From Acidobacteriota bacterium (GTDB lineage: Bacteria; Acidobacteriota; Vicinamibacteria; Marinacidobacterales; Marinacidobacteraceae), in assembly GCA_022826825.1 (NCBI GenBank), contig JAJDUD010000061.1, forward strand, positions 62,001-126,000: a stretch of 64,000 bases of DNA. The letters run 5' to 3'. The position numbers and the translations under genes are program-made. Each line of letters begins with the position of its first letter. Position 1 is the first letter of the stretch. Below the pieces are notes generated by a model. That model saw nothing but the letters and a program-made list of their open reading frames with translations. It searched no databases and was not told the origin of the DNA. Of the stretch, positions 1 through 10,700 are shown one piece after another.

Positions 1-1959
1 ATCCAGCCCGATCCCGGCCCGGTGTTCGGGCTCGGCCCGGAATCCGGAGAAGGCCTGCCGGGCGGGTTCCTGGTCGCGGTCTCCAACCGGTCGGACTACC
101 CGGGGACCGGGGGGATCTTCCGCATCGAGGGGCAGGGCGACTACCAGGAACTCCACGTCGAGGAGACGACCTTCCGGACCCGTCCCGCGGTGTCCCCGGA
201 CGGGAGCCTGATCGCCTTCGCTTCCGACATCCGGGGAAGCTACGACCTCTTCCTGCTGCCCGCGGACGGCGGCCTGCCCTTCCGCGTCACGCGCGACGAC
301 GACTGGGACGAGAAGGACCCCGCGTGGTCTCCCGACGGACAGGAACTCGTCTTCACCACGAATCGGAACGGACATCCGGAACTCGAGGTGATCGGCGTCC
401 ACGGCGGCGGCTCCCGGCCGCTGCCGGTCACGGGGCTCGAGCGCGCCGGACCCGCCTGGGGCCGCTTGCGGGTCACGCTGAGCGAGCCGGCGCGCGCCAC
501 CGTCATCGGGGCCGATGACCGGGCGCATGCTCCGCGCGGCGTATTCCGCCGCATCGTTTCCTATACGGAGACCCACTACTTCCACGCCGCCGGGGAGTTC
601 ACGGTGGAGTTGCCCCCCGGAGCCGCCACCGTCCGGCTGAAGCGGGGCGTCGAGTTCCGGCCCTGGGAGCGGGAGGTGACGATCCGGCCCGGGGAGGAGT
701 CGCGCCTCGAAGCGGAACTCGAACGCTTCAGCGATCTGGGCGCGAGCGGCTGGATGTCCGGTGACACCCACGTTCACGACCTCCACGCCGGCGATCTCCG
801 GATCACCCCGGAGGACCTGGTCGCCCAGGCGGAGGCCGAGGCGGTCGAGGTGATCTACGCGCTCATCCATGTGGACGGCTCGCGCACCATGGGCGACCCG
901 GCGCGCTTCGTGGCCGGCCGGCACCCGGCTTCCACGGAGACCGTGTTTCTCCGCTACGGCCAGGAGTACCGGATGCCGTTCGGCCACCGGACTTTCCTGA
1001 ACCCCGAACGGCTCTTCTACCCGCTCACGACCGGCGTCCGGGGGACCGCGCGGGAGGCGCCCTTCCCCCCGCTGTTCGAGTACATCCGGCGCCTGAGGGC
1101 CGAACAGGGCGACCAGGTGGTGGTGGGGATGCCGCACCCCTACTTCCGCTATCTCGCGGAGGGAGTCCCGTTCAACGGCGCCTCGCCCTCGGAGATCCCG
1201 CTCGACGCCGCGCTCGGGGTGGCCGATTTCTTTGACATCAACTGCATCCCGAGTTCGGAGACGGGATCGGCGGCGATCTACGCCCGCCTGCAGAACGCCG
1301 GATTCCGGCTCGCCGCCGCTGGCGGTTCGGACACCTTCTCGGACACGTCGCGCGATCCGCCGCTCGGCACCGGCCGCACCTACGTGCGCCTGCCGGAGGG
1401 CGCCGGACCGGAGGACTGGGCGCTCGGCCTCCGCACCGGCCGGAGCTTCTCGACGAACGGGCCGCTGCTGGAACTGGACGTGGACGGATTCGGGATGGGA
1501 GACGAGATCGAGCGCGAGGGCCCGGCGCGCCTGCCGGTCCGGGCGCGCGCCGTCTCCGCGGTGCCGATGGAACGGCTCATGGTGCTCGTGAACGGCCAGG
1601 TGTGGCGGGAGGCTGCCGGCGACCCCGCCGCCGACCCCGTCTCCGGCTCGCCCTTCGAACTTGAGATCTCGGGAACCGTCGAACTCACCGAGAGTTCCTG
1701 GATCGCGGTACGCGCCGAGGGGCCCCGGTCGGTCTGGACCACGGACAGCTCGCTCTTCGCCCACTCCACCCCGGTGTACGTCGTGCTGGACGGCCGCGAG
1801 ATCGTGGTCGAGGCCGACCGCGCCTACATGGAGGCGATGATCGCGGATTTCGGGGCGGCCATGGCTCGCCGTGACGACTGGCGGAACGATGCGCAGCTCG
1901 AAACCGTGCTTTACGGCGTGGAGGAAGCGCTTCGCCGACTCAGCCAGAGACCACGCTAG
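1..1959 (+). CDS. CehA/McbA-family metallohydrolase with TolB-like repeats, 5'-truncated
   Basis: The frame is open to the first base, so the gene begins upstream; a GTG at 22 is only an internal codon. The first part shows TolB/WD40-like beta-propeller repeats (SPDG-type repeats at roughly 190-340). From about 740 a PHP-like amidohydrolase domain follows, with the metal-binding HVH pair at 769-777 (context GDTHVHD), as in CehA/McbA proteins that hydrolyse carbaryl-type esters. Family members are usually secreted and of unknown natural substrate. A TolB-propeller fused to a CehA domain is common in Acidobacteriota and Gemmatimonadota. It ends 17 bases before the FAD-dependent gene and probably shares its transcript. 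The substrate cannot be predicted. Confidence 0.85.
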   Translation: MQPDPGPVFGLGPESGEGLPGGFLVAVSNRSDYPGTGGIFRIEGQGDYQELHVEETTFRTRPAVSPDGSLIAFASDIRGSYDLFLLPADGGLPFRVTRDDDWDEKDPAWSPDGQELVFTTNRNGHPELEVIGVHGGGSRPLPVTGLERAGPAWGRLRVTLSEPARATVIGADDRAHAPRGVFRRIVSYTETHYFHAAGEFTVELPPGAATVRLKRGVEFRPWEREVTIRPGEESRLEAELERFSDLGASGWMSGDTHVHDLHAGDLRITPEDLVAQAEAEAVEVIYALIHVDGSRTMGDPARFVAGRHPASTETVFLRYGQEYRMPFGHRTFLNPERLFYPLTTGVRGTAREAPFPPLFEYIRRLRAEQGDQVVVGMPHPYFRYLAEGVPFNGASPSEIPLDAALGVADFFDINCIPSSETGSAAIYARLQNAGFRLAAAGGSDTFSDTSRDPPLGTGRTYVRLPEGAGPEDWALGLRTGRSFSTNGPLLELDVDGFGMGDEIEREGPARLPVRARAVSAVPMERLMVLVNGQVWREAAGDPAADPVSGSPFELEISGTVELTESSWIAVRAEGPRSVWTTDSSLFAHSTPVYVVLDGREIVVEADRAYMEAMIADFGAAMARRDDWRNDAQLETVLYGVEEALRRLSQRPR

Positions 1960-1976
1960 CCAGATCCCGGGACACC

Positions 1977-3368
1977 GTGTCCCCCGCTGTTGCCGACGTA
2001 GCGGTGGTGGGGGGCGGCCCCGCCGGCGCGCTGGCCGCGCGGCAGCTCGCGGTCTCCGGCCTGCTGGTCGTGCTCGTCCACCAGCCCCGGCGAAGCCGCC
2101 AGCATCTCGGCGAGAGCCTCTCCGCCTCGGCGCCGCGCCTCCTCGCCTCCTACGGCCTCGAGTTGCCGGATTCCGTCTACGCGCCGCGCCCGGCCGACCA
2201 CTTCGTCCGCTGGGGCGGGCGCGAAGACCGGATCGCCGTCCAGCCGGAACGGGGCGGCGGCGAGGGGCAGCGCCTCGTTCGCCGCGACCGGCTTGACGAA
2301 TGGGCGCTCGCTGCCGCCGAGGCGGCCGGAGCGCGGATCGTCGAGGGATCCGCGTCGTGGGCCTCGGATCGGCTGACGGTCCGCAGATGGGGCGAGCGTG
2401 AGCTTCGGATCGCCGCCCGGGCGCTCGTGGACGCGTCGGGCCGCAGCGGCGTCCTGACCCGGGGGGATCGGGAGTGGCCGACCTGGCGGACGGGCGCCCT
2501 GACCGCGCACTTCGCGCCGGGCGATCGCGGCGGAACGGTGATCGAGTCCTTTCCGGATGGCTGGGTCTGGAGCGCTCCGGTGGTCGGAGGACGGCGGGAC
2601 GTCACGGTCATGCTCGATGCCGCGCACGCCGCCGGGAAGGTGGAGGAACGGTTCGGTGAAGCGCTCCGCCGGGTGAACCTCGCGGGATTCGTGACGGGAG
2701 CCCCCCTCACCCCGGTGCGGGCGGCGGACGTGACTCCGTACCGGCTGCGATCCAGCGCGCCCACCGGGGAGCGGACGCTGGTCGCGGCCGGCGATGCCGC
2801 AAGCGCCCTCGATCCACTGTCCGGGCTCGGAACCATGAAGGCCATGGATTCCGGGCTCACCGCGGCGGTCGCCCTGCGCACCGCGCTCGGACGGCCGCAG
2901 GATGCCGAACTCGCCCTCGCGTTCCACGCCGCCAAGGAACGGGGGCTGGCGCTGGAGGCGGAAGAACGGCTCGGGGGTTTCTACGCCGAGGAAGCGCGCT
3001 TCGCCGGGCGAGCGTTCTGGCGGCGCCGCGCCCGGAAATCTCCACCGCCGGCGCCGCCCCCCCGGCTTCCGGAAGACGGCCGTCTCCGGCCGGCGGCGGG
3101 CGCCCGGGTCGAGACGCAGGGCGTTCTCCAGGGCGACTGGATCGTTCCCGCGGAAGTCGTGGTCCGGCCCGACCGCTTCCGCCCCGCGCACAAGGTCGCG
3201 GGCATCGCGCTCGCCGAGCTGTTTCGGGCGGTGGGCGCGCGGGGAGGGGTCCGCCGGACGCTCCAGGAGTTCCCGGCGCCGGAACCGGCAGTGCGCACCG
3301 CGCTTGCCTGGCTGGTCCGGGAGCGTTTTCTGATCCCGGGCGCTCCGGGCGCCGGCGGCGCGGACTGA
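1977..3368 (+). CDS. FAD-dependent oxidoreductase, QhpG/LodB/halogenase superfamily
   Basis: 463 residues starting at GTG. The N-terminus has the Rossmann FAD motif GGGPAG (residues 12-17), then a GES motif, and the second FAD motif GDAASALDPLSGLG at 272-285. This places it in the superfamily of geranylgeranyl reductases, flavin halogenases, LodB/GoxB and QhpG. A halogenase-like WxWxxP is present (W196, W198, P201), but the usual Ile before Pro is Ala. QhpG is the flavoprotein that oxygenates the precursor Trp of the CTQ cofactor in quinohemoprotein amine dehydrogenase; the complete qhp operon 16 kb downstream lacks it, so this gene is a reasonable candidate. The alternative is a tailoring oxygenase or halogenase for the neighbouring PKS product. 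The superfamily is sure, the exact role is not. Confidence 0.8.
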   Translation: MSPAVADVAVVGGGPAGALAARQLAVSGLLVVLVHQPRRSRQHLGESLSASAPRLLASYGLELPDSVYAPRPADHFVRWGGREDRIAVQPERGGGEGQRLVRRDRLDEWALAAAEAAGARIVEGSASWASDRLTVRRWGERELRIAARALVDASGRSGVLTRGDREWPTWRTGALTAHFAPGDRGGTVIESFPDGWVWSAPVVGGRRDVTVMLDAAHAAGKVEERFGEALRRVNLAGFVTGAPLTPVRAADVTPYRLRSSAPTGERTLVAAGDAASALDPLSGLGTMKAMDSGLTAAVALRTALGRPQDAELALAFHAAKERGLALEAEERLGGFYAEEARFAGRAFWRRRARKSPPPAPPPRLPEDGRLRPAAGARVETQGVLQGDWIVPAEVVVRPDRFRPAHKVAGIALAELFRAVGARGGVRRTLQEFPAPEPAVRTALAWLVRERFLIPGAPGAGGAD

Positions 3369-3515
3369 GCGCCTGAAGGTCGCCGCGATGGAGACACCGA
3401 TCGGCCGGCCGAGGGTATCTTTCCCGGCCTTCGTGCGATCACAATCGGAGTCCGGATTCTCGATGGGACGTCGACACCGCCTTCGCGCCGGCGCCAAACC
3501 AGGGTAAGGGCCCTC

Positions 3516-4487
3516 ATGACCCGGCATCCCTTCGACTGCGGTTTTCGGGTTACCCCCGAGCACAAGATCCAGTTCCAGCGCGACGGGTGCGTCAAGCTGG
3601 ACGGATTCCTGAACGACCCGGTACTCCGCATGCTCCGGGATCGGGTGGAAGTCGAGATGCATCGAGAGACCGTCAACTCGACGACCCCCGCCCTCTATCG
3701 GGTCAACTACGACGTGGAAGGCGACAAGGACGCCGTCTTCGAATTGCTGGCGCGCCCTTACTTCCGGCAGGCGTTGACGGATCTGACGGACAACGATCTC
3801 TTCTTTACGGGCGAACAGATCTTCGAAGTCGAACAGAACGCCGACATCGGATCGACCTGGCATGTCGGCGTGGACAGTTTCGGCTTTCAGTACTCGAGAG
3901 AGTTCGGATGCACGCTATGGGCGCCACTGCAACCGGTGAAGGCACGCGGGCAACGGGGAGGAATGGCATACGTTCCTCAACACGTCATTTCGGGAGAATG
4001 GGTCTTCGACCAGATCGAGCCGGCCCTGGTATCCACACTCAGGGCCAAGGAGAAAGCAGGCATCAGAACGAGCACGATGGACTACCTGTCCATGCGGCAC
4101 GGCGTCCTCAATTCGCCGGCGATGCGGGAGATCCTTGAGAACCAGTGCGTCGAGGACGACTTCGAACCCGGCGACGCGCTCCTGTTCAACAAGATGGTCG
4201 TCCATCGGGGCGTGGCGCTCGAAGAAGGCCCCCTCGCCAGGCGCGCGGCCTATGTGATGCGTTTCGTCGAGGCCCGATCGCACTACGACCTGCAGCGAGC
4301 GCGAAATCTCGACTATCCCACCCAGCGGTACCGGACCGACCTCCTCAGATACAAGCCCCTCACGCGTCAGCCCATCGAAATGGCTGAAGCCGGAGCAGCG
4401 GACGGTGACCTCATTTCGGAGTGTGCGTACTTCGGTGAACCCGGCCGTCGAATGCTCCGCCGGGAGCGGCGCTCCGACCCCGCGTAG
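3516..4487 (+). CDS. Phytanoyl-CoA dioxygenase (PhyH) family protein
   Basis: 323 residues, ATG start with a weak AAGGG upstream. The double-stranded beta-helix fold of Fe(II)/2-oxoglutarate oxygenases is suggested by H116 with D120 (WHVGVD), the distal H230 in FNKMVVHRG after the FEPGD turn, and Arg residues around 242-249 that could hold 2-oxoglutarate. The first metal pair is spaced H-x3-D instead of the usual H-x-D, which is unusual. Such enzymes hydroxylate or otherwise oxidise small molecules and are frequent tailoring enzymes. Its position between the FAD gene and the PKS, all on the same strand, suggests a role in PKS product modification. This is inference; the substrate is unknown. 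Confidence 0.8.
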   Translation: MTRHPFDCGFRVTPEHKIQFQRDGCVKLDGFLNDPVLRMLRDRVEVEMHRETVNSTTPALYRVNYDVEGDKDAVFELLARPYFRQALTDLTDNDLFFTGEQIFEVEQNADIGSTWHVGVDSFGFQYSREFGCTLWAPLQPVKARGQRGGMAYVPQHVISGEWVFDQIEPALVSTLRAKEKAGIRTSTMDYLSMRHGVLNSPAMREILENQCVEDDFEPGDALLFNKMVVHRGVALEEGPLARRAAYVMRFVEARSHYDLQRARNLDYPTQRYRTDLLRYKPLTRQPIEMAEAGAADGDLISECAYFGEPGRRMLRRERRSDPA

Positions 4488-4758
4488 CTGCCGGTCTCGG
4501 CGCCGGGTTCCGCTGCCGGGCGGTCCCTGCGAGCGTCGTCCTCGACCGGATCCGAAACCCTGCTCGCGAGGCTGACCTCGGAAACGCCGCGCCGACGAGC
4601 CGGGATCCTGTCGCCCGGCAGAACCTGCGGGCAGAAATGAGGTCGGAGATCGGTACCCTACGGGCCGGGATGCAGGTCCGGATCGGCGGTACGGGTCCCG
4701 CACAATCCGCCCGAGCAACCCCGCCGACGGAGCCATCACGGATCGCCGACCCACCCTG

Positions 4759-7700
4759 ATGCAGCGCGAGAGACCGAACGCCTGGGCGGAGCCCGGACCG
4801 GACGGATCGGAGACCCGGCGGGGGAGCGACCCGCAACCGCCAGCGCCGATCGCAGTCGTCGGCATGGCGTGCCGGTTCCCCGGCGCTCCGGACGTCCCCT
4901 CGTTCTGGCGCCTCCTCGAGGCGGGCGGGAACTCCGTGATCGAGGGAGTCCCCGGTTCGGGCGTCGGGCGCGTGGGCGAACTCTTTCCGGATCCCTCGGT
5001 CGAGACCGAAGCGTGCCGTTTCGGGGCCTACCTCGAGGGGCTCGACCGCTTCGACGCCCCGTTCTTCCGCATCTCGCCGGTCGAGGCGCAGCTCCTGGAC
5101 CCGCAGCAGCGCCTGATGCTCGAGGTGAGCTGGCAGGCCCTCGAGGACGCGGGGATCGACCCGGAGCAACTGCGCGGCAGCCGCACCGGCGTCTACGCGG
5201 GAATCAGCAACTACGACTACCGCGGGCTGATCCTGGAGACGCAGGACACCGCGGAGCCGGCGGCGAGCCTCTATGCGGTCACCGGGACCTCGTTCAACAC
5301 CGCGATCGGACGGGTCGCCTTCGCGCTCGGCCTGACCGGACCGGCCATGGCGCTCGACACCGCCTGTTCGTCGTCGCTCGTCGCGACCCACCAGGCCGTT
5401 TCCGGCCTGCAGCGGGGCGAAGCCGATCTGGCGCTCGCCGGAGGGGTGCACACGATCCTGTCGGGCCGGCTCTCCGAACTCCGGGGGCGCGCCGGAATGC
5501 TCGCGCCCGACGGCCAGTGCAAGGCGTTCGACGCCTCCGCCAACGGGTACGTGCGCGGCGAGGGCTGCGGCATCCTGGTCCTGAAGCGGCTCCGCGACGC
5601 GGAGGCCGACGGCGACCGGATCTGGGGCGTGATCCAGGGATCGGCGGTCAACCAGGACGGGGCGAGCGCGGGACTGACCGTGCCGAGCGAAACGTCCCAG
5701 CAACGGGTCATCGAGGATGCGCTCGCGCGGGCGGGGGTCCCGCCCTCGGAGGTGGACTATCTCGAAGCGCACGGAACGGGCACGGAAGTGGGCGACCCCA
5801 TCGAGCTGCGTGCCGCTGCGGCGGCCTACGGCAAGGGGAGAGGCACCGACCGGCCCCTGCTGATCGGTTCGGTGAAGACCAACGTCGGACACCTGGAACC
5901 GGCGGCCGGGGCCGCCGGTCTCATCAAGACCCTGCTCGCCATGCGGCAGGGGGTGATTCCGAAACACCTGCACTTCCGGACGCCGAACCCGGAGCTGGAC
6001 TGGGACCGGCTGCCCCTCCGGGTCACCTCGGAACCGACGGACTGGCCGCTCCATCCGGATCGCCCTCCCCTGGCGGGAGTGAGCGGATTCGGCTGGTCGG
6101 GGACGAACGCGCACGTCGTGGTCCAGGGATACGACACGCCCCACGACGCCGGCGGCGTCCCGGCCGAGCCATGGCCCGTCGGATCCGCGCGAACGATCAC
6201 GGTTTCGCTCCCGAAGCCCGTTGAGCCCGAACGGCTCACCGACGGATGTCTCGAGGCGCGCCGGGCGCGCTTCCTGCCGCTGTCCGGGAAGTCGGAGACG
6301 GCGCTGCGCGAACTGGCGGGCCGCTATCGGGACTGGATGGATCAGCGGGCGGGCGACCTTGCCCCTGCGGAGAACGGGCAGGCTCTTCTTTCCGATTTGG
6401 CGTGGACCGCGGGAACGGGCCGGAGCCACTTCGGCTGGCGCGCGGGCGTGGTCTTCCGGGACGCGGCCTCGCTCCGTGACGGACTCGCCCGGCTCGCGGA
6501 GCCGGAGGACGATGCCGCGCCGGGAATCGCGGAGGAACCGCCGCCGAAGGTGGCGTTCGTGTTCACGGGACAGGCCAGCCAGTGGGTCGGCATGGGCGAG
6601 GACCTCTACGCGAGCGAACCGGTGGTGCGGGCGGTTCTCGACCGCTGCGACCGGTTGCTTCGCGAAGAGCGGGGCCGCTCCCTGCTGGATGCGATGTTCG
6701 GACGCGGCCCCGAGCCGCCCGACCTCGACGATCCGGTGTGGAAGCAGCCGGCGATCTACGCTCTGGAGTGCTCGCTCACCGCGCTCTGGTCGAGCCTCGG
6801 CATCACCCCGGCAGTGGTCCTCGGCCACAGCCTCGGGGAGATCGCGGCGGCGCAGGCGGCGGGCGTCTTCTCGCTGGAGGACGGACTCCGGTTCGCGGCC
6901 GTACGCGGCGAGCTGATCAGGGCGCTGCCGGGCGAGGGGGCCATGGCCGCGATCTTTGCGCCTCGCCCGGTGGTCGCGGCGGCAGTCGAGGAACAAAACA
7001 GCCGGTCGCCTGGCCCGGGGCTGAGCGTCGCCGCCGACAACGGAGCGCACCAGGCGGTGAGCGGGCCGGCCGCCGAGGTCGAGACGCTCCTCGCGCGTTT
7101 CGAGGACCAGGAGGTCCGGGTGCGGCGGCTGCGGAAGAGCCCCGCCTACCACAGCGCCATGCTGGACCCGGCGCTCGACGACCTCGAGGCGGCGTTCGAC
7201 GAAATCCCCACGGCGCACCCGTCGCTCCCCTTCGTGAGCAACCTGACGGGCCGCGTGCTGGACGACGGCGAGTCCCTCGACGGGACGTACTGGCGGCGGC
7301 AGACCCGCGAAACGGTGGAGTTCCGGCGCGCCGTCGGGACGCTCGCCGAGCTCGGGGTCGGGGCCGTCGTGGAGATCGGACCGCACGCGGTCCTCGGACC
7401 GATGGTCTCGCTGGCCTGGCCCGAACCGGAGGGTCGAGGCGGCGGCAACGGCGCGCCGGCGGTGCTGTCCAGTCTCCGGCGTCCGTCCCGGGAGACGCCG
7501 GAACACGTGCCGGACGCGTTCGTCGCCGCCGCGGCGCGCGCCTGGGAAATCGGGCTCCCGGTCGCCTTCTCCGGCTTCTTCGCCGGGGAATCACGCCGCC
7601 GCATCGCGCTCCCGGGCTATCCGTTCCAGCGCGAGCGCCACTGGATCGACCGGACGAGGCGCCGCCGTTCGCGGGCCAGTCATCCGCTGCTGGGGACCCG

Positions 7701-10700
7701 TCACGAATCGGCCAGCGGCGAGATCAGCTTCGAAACCGAGATCGCCGCGGACGACCCTTCGTGGCTGGGAGACCACCGGGTCTTCGAGCGGCTGGTGGCC
7801 CCCGGGGCGCTCTACGGGGCCATGGCGGTCGCGGCGGGCGGCGCGGGGAAGACGGAATCCCTGGAAGTCGCCGACTTCCAGTTACACAGCCCGCTGATCC
7901 TCCCGGAGGACGATCCCGAGAGCGGCGCGGGAGTCCGCAAGGTCCAGGTGGTGCTCGACGCGGCCAGCGAGGGGGCCGCGCGCCGGGTCGGGGTCCTGAG
8001 CAAGGGGGACGATCAGGCTGAGTGGACGCTGCACGCCGAAGCGAAGGCCACCTCGGACGCGCCAGGTGGGGACACGGCCCCGCCGCCTGACCTCGAAGCC
8101 CTCAAGGCCGGCCTCGTTTCCGAGGATGTCGCCGCCTACTACCGGGCCAAGGCCGGGGTCGGGATCGCGCTGGGCCCGTCGTTCCGCACCCTGAAGGCGC
8201 TCTGGTCCGGACCGGGCGAGGCGCTGGGCGAGGTGGCGCTGCCGTCGGGGATCGGGCAGGACGGTCTCGAGGTCCACCCGCTGCTCCTCGACGGCTGCTT
8301 CCAGATCCTGGGCGCGGCCCGCCGGGCGGAAGCCTCCGAGACCGGCGTCACGTATCTGCCGTTCGGGTGGGAGCGCCTGTGGATCGCCGGTCCGTGGCCG
8401 GACCGGGTCGTGTGCCACGTGCGGCTCCGGGAGCCCGACCCGGATCGCTCCGACGCAGCCGCCGACGACGCGGCCGAGGTAAGGAGCGCCGACCTCCGCA
8501 TCTACGGCGCAGACGGCGCCCCGCTCGGCACTCTGAGCGGGTACACCATCAAGCGCGCGACCCGGGCCGCCCTGCTCTCCGCCGAAGAGGGGCTGGACGA
8601 ACTCCTCTACGAGATCGAGTGGCGGGACCAGCCGCGCCCGGGGGGGATCCTGCCGGCGGATTTCCTGCGCACGCCGGCCGAGGTCGCGGCCGACTCCCCC
8701 GTCTTCCGTTCGTATCTGGCCGACGAGGGAGTCGAGGCGGCGGACGAGGCAAAGATGCAGGTGGAACTGGAGCGGCTGGCGCGCTCCTACGCGCTCTCGA
8801 CGCTGGAGAGGCTGGGTTGGGAGCGCCGCGCCGGCGTCCGGGTGGACGCCGCGGACCTCCGCCAGCGCCTCAGGGTGCTCGGCGAACACGAGCACCTGTT
8901 CGGGCGCATCCTGGAACTGCTGGGAGACGCCGGCGTGCTGCGGGAGACCGCGGAAGGACTCGTCGTCGCGGCGGGCGCCGGCGATCCCCTCCCGGAGGGA
9001 CTGCCGGCGGACCCGGCGGAGGAGGCCACCCGGTTGGCCGGGCTGTACCCGCACGGTGCGAACGAGATCGCCCTGCTGCGCCGCTCGGCGGGCGCGCTGC
9101 CGGAGGTGCTCCGGGGCCGGGAAGACCCCCTGTCGCTGCTGTTCGGCGACCAGACGCCCCGGGCCGGCGACCTCTACACGCAGGCGCCCGTCTGGCGCGC
9201 CGCCAACCGGATGCTGGGGGACGTGGTGGAGATGATCGTCGCCGGACTCCCGGAGGGGCGGCCCCTCCGGGTGATCGAGGTCGGCGCGGGGATCGGGTCG
9301 GCGACCGACTGCATCCTGCCGAAACTCCTGCCGGGCCGGTTCGAGTACGCCTACACGGACATCTCGGCGGGGTTCTTCGCGGACGCCGAGTCCCGTTTCA
9401 GCGGCGAGGACACCAGGATCGAGTACCGCGTCCTGGACATCGAGAAGGACCCGGTGGCGCAGGGCTTCGAACACCACGGTTACGACCTGGCGATCGCCGC
9501 CAACGTACTCCACGCCACGCGGTACCTCGACGAGACGCTGAACCACTGCCGGGAACTCCTCGCCCCCTCGGGACAGCTCATCGCGCTCGAGAACCAGCGC
9601 GGCCGGGGCTGGATGGACCTGATCTTCGGCCAGCTCGACGGCTGGTGGCGGTTCGCCGACACATACCGGCCGCGTCACGCGCTGGCCGGCCCCGGGGTGT
9701 GGCGCCGGGCGCTCCGTGACACCGGGTTCGAGGAAGCGGAAGTCGTCGGGGTGGACGAGTCGGAGTCAGGCGGCCTGCCGGACCGGGGGGTGATCGTGGC
9801 CAGCGGACCGGCCGAGGTGACCCTGCGCCCGGGCGTCTGGGTGGTGGCGGCGGACCGCGGCGGCGTGGGTGCGGAGCTGGCGGGGGAACTCGCCGCGCGA
9901 AACCAGGCCGTCGTGCTCGTGGACGGGGAGTCCCCGGCCGCGGAGCCCGCCGGAGACGGCGCGAACGGAGTCGTCAGGAAGTCTCTGGAAACGGACCGGC
10001 GGGAGGCGTGGAGGTCGCTCCTGTCGGATCCGGCCGGCGATCTCCCGCTTGCCGGGGTCGTGCATCTCGCGGGGCTCGACGGCCGCGGGCCGGACGCCAC
10101 CACGGGGGAGCTGGCGGCGGACGTGCGCCACGCGGCGGCGAGCGCCCTCGCGCTCGTCCAGGGCTTGGCGGACGCCGATGCGACCCCTTCCCGGGGGACG
10201 TGGTTCATCACGCGCGGCGCCCAAATCCTCGAACGGGAGCGGACGGGACAGCTCGCGGGCGCGGCGCTCTGGGGATTCGGCAGGGTGGTCGCCCGGGAGG
10301 CGGGCAACCTGCAGCCCCGGATGCTGGATCTCGACCCCGCCGGGGCGGCGTCCTCAGCCAAGCTCGCGGAAGAGCTGCTCTTCCCCGACCCGGAGACCGA
10401 TGTCGCGTACCGGGGGGACCGCCGGCTGGCGGCCCGGCTGGTCCGCACCGGGAGCGGCGCGGAGCGCCTGTCCCTGCCGGAGGAACCGGACTGGCACCTC
10501 GCCCCGGACGAGGGCGGCGCGCTCGAGAAACTGCGGGTCGTCCCCCGGCCCGCGCGTCCGCTCGCGTCCGGCGAAGTCCGGGTTGCGATCGAGGCCGGCG
10601 GGTTGAACTTCCTCGACGTGTTCCGGGCGATGGGGCTGGTCCAGGGGGGGCTCCTCGGCGAAGAGATGTGCGGCCGGGTCCTCGAGGCCGGTTCCGACGT

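Noticed and set aside
2000-2900. Reading the FAD gene as a definite flavin-dependent halogenase
   Set aside because: The WxWxxP pattern is only partly kept (Ala for Ile) and LodB/QhpG-type proteins share it; the superfamily call is safer.
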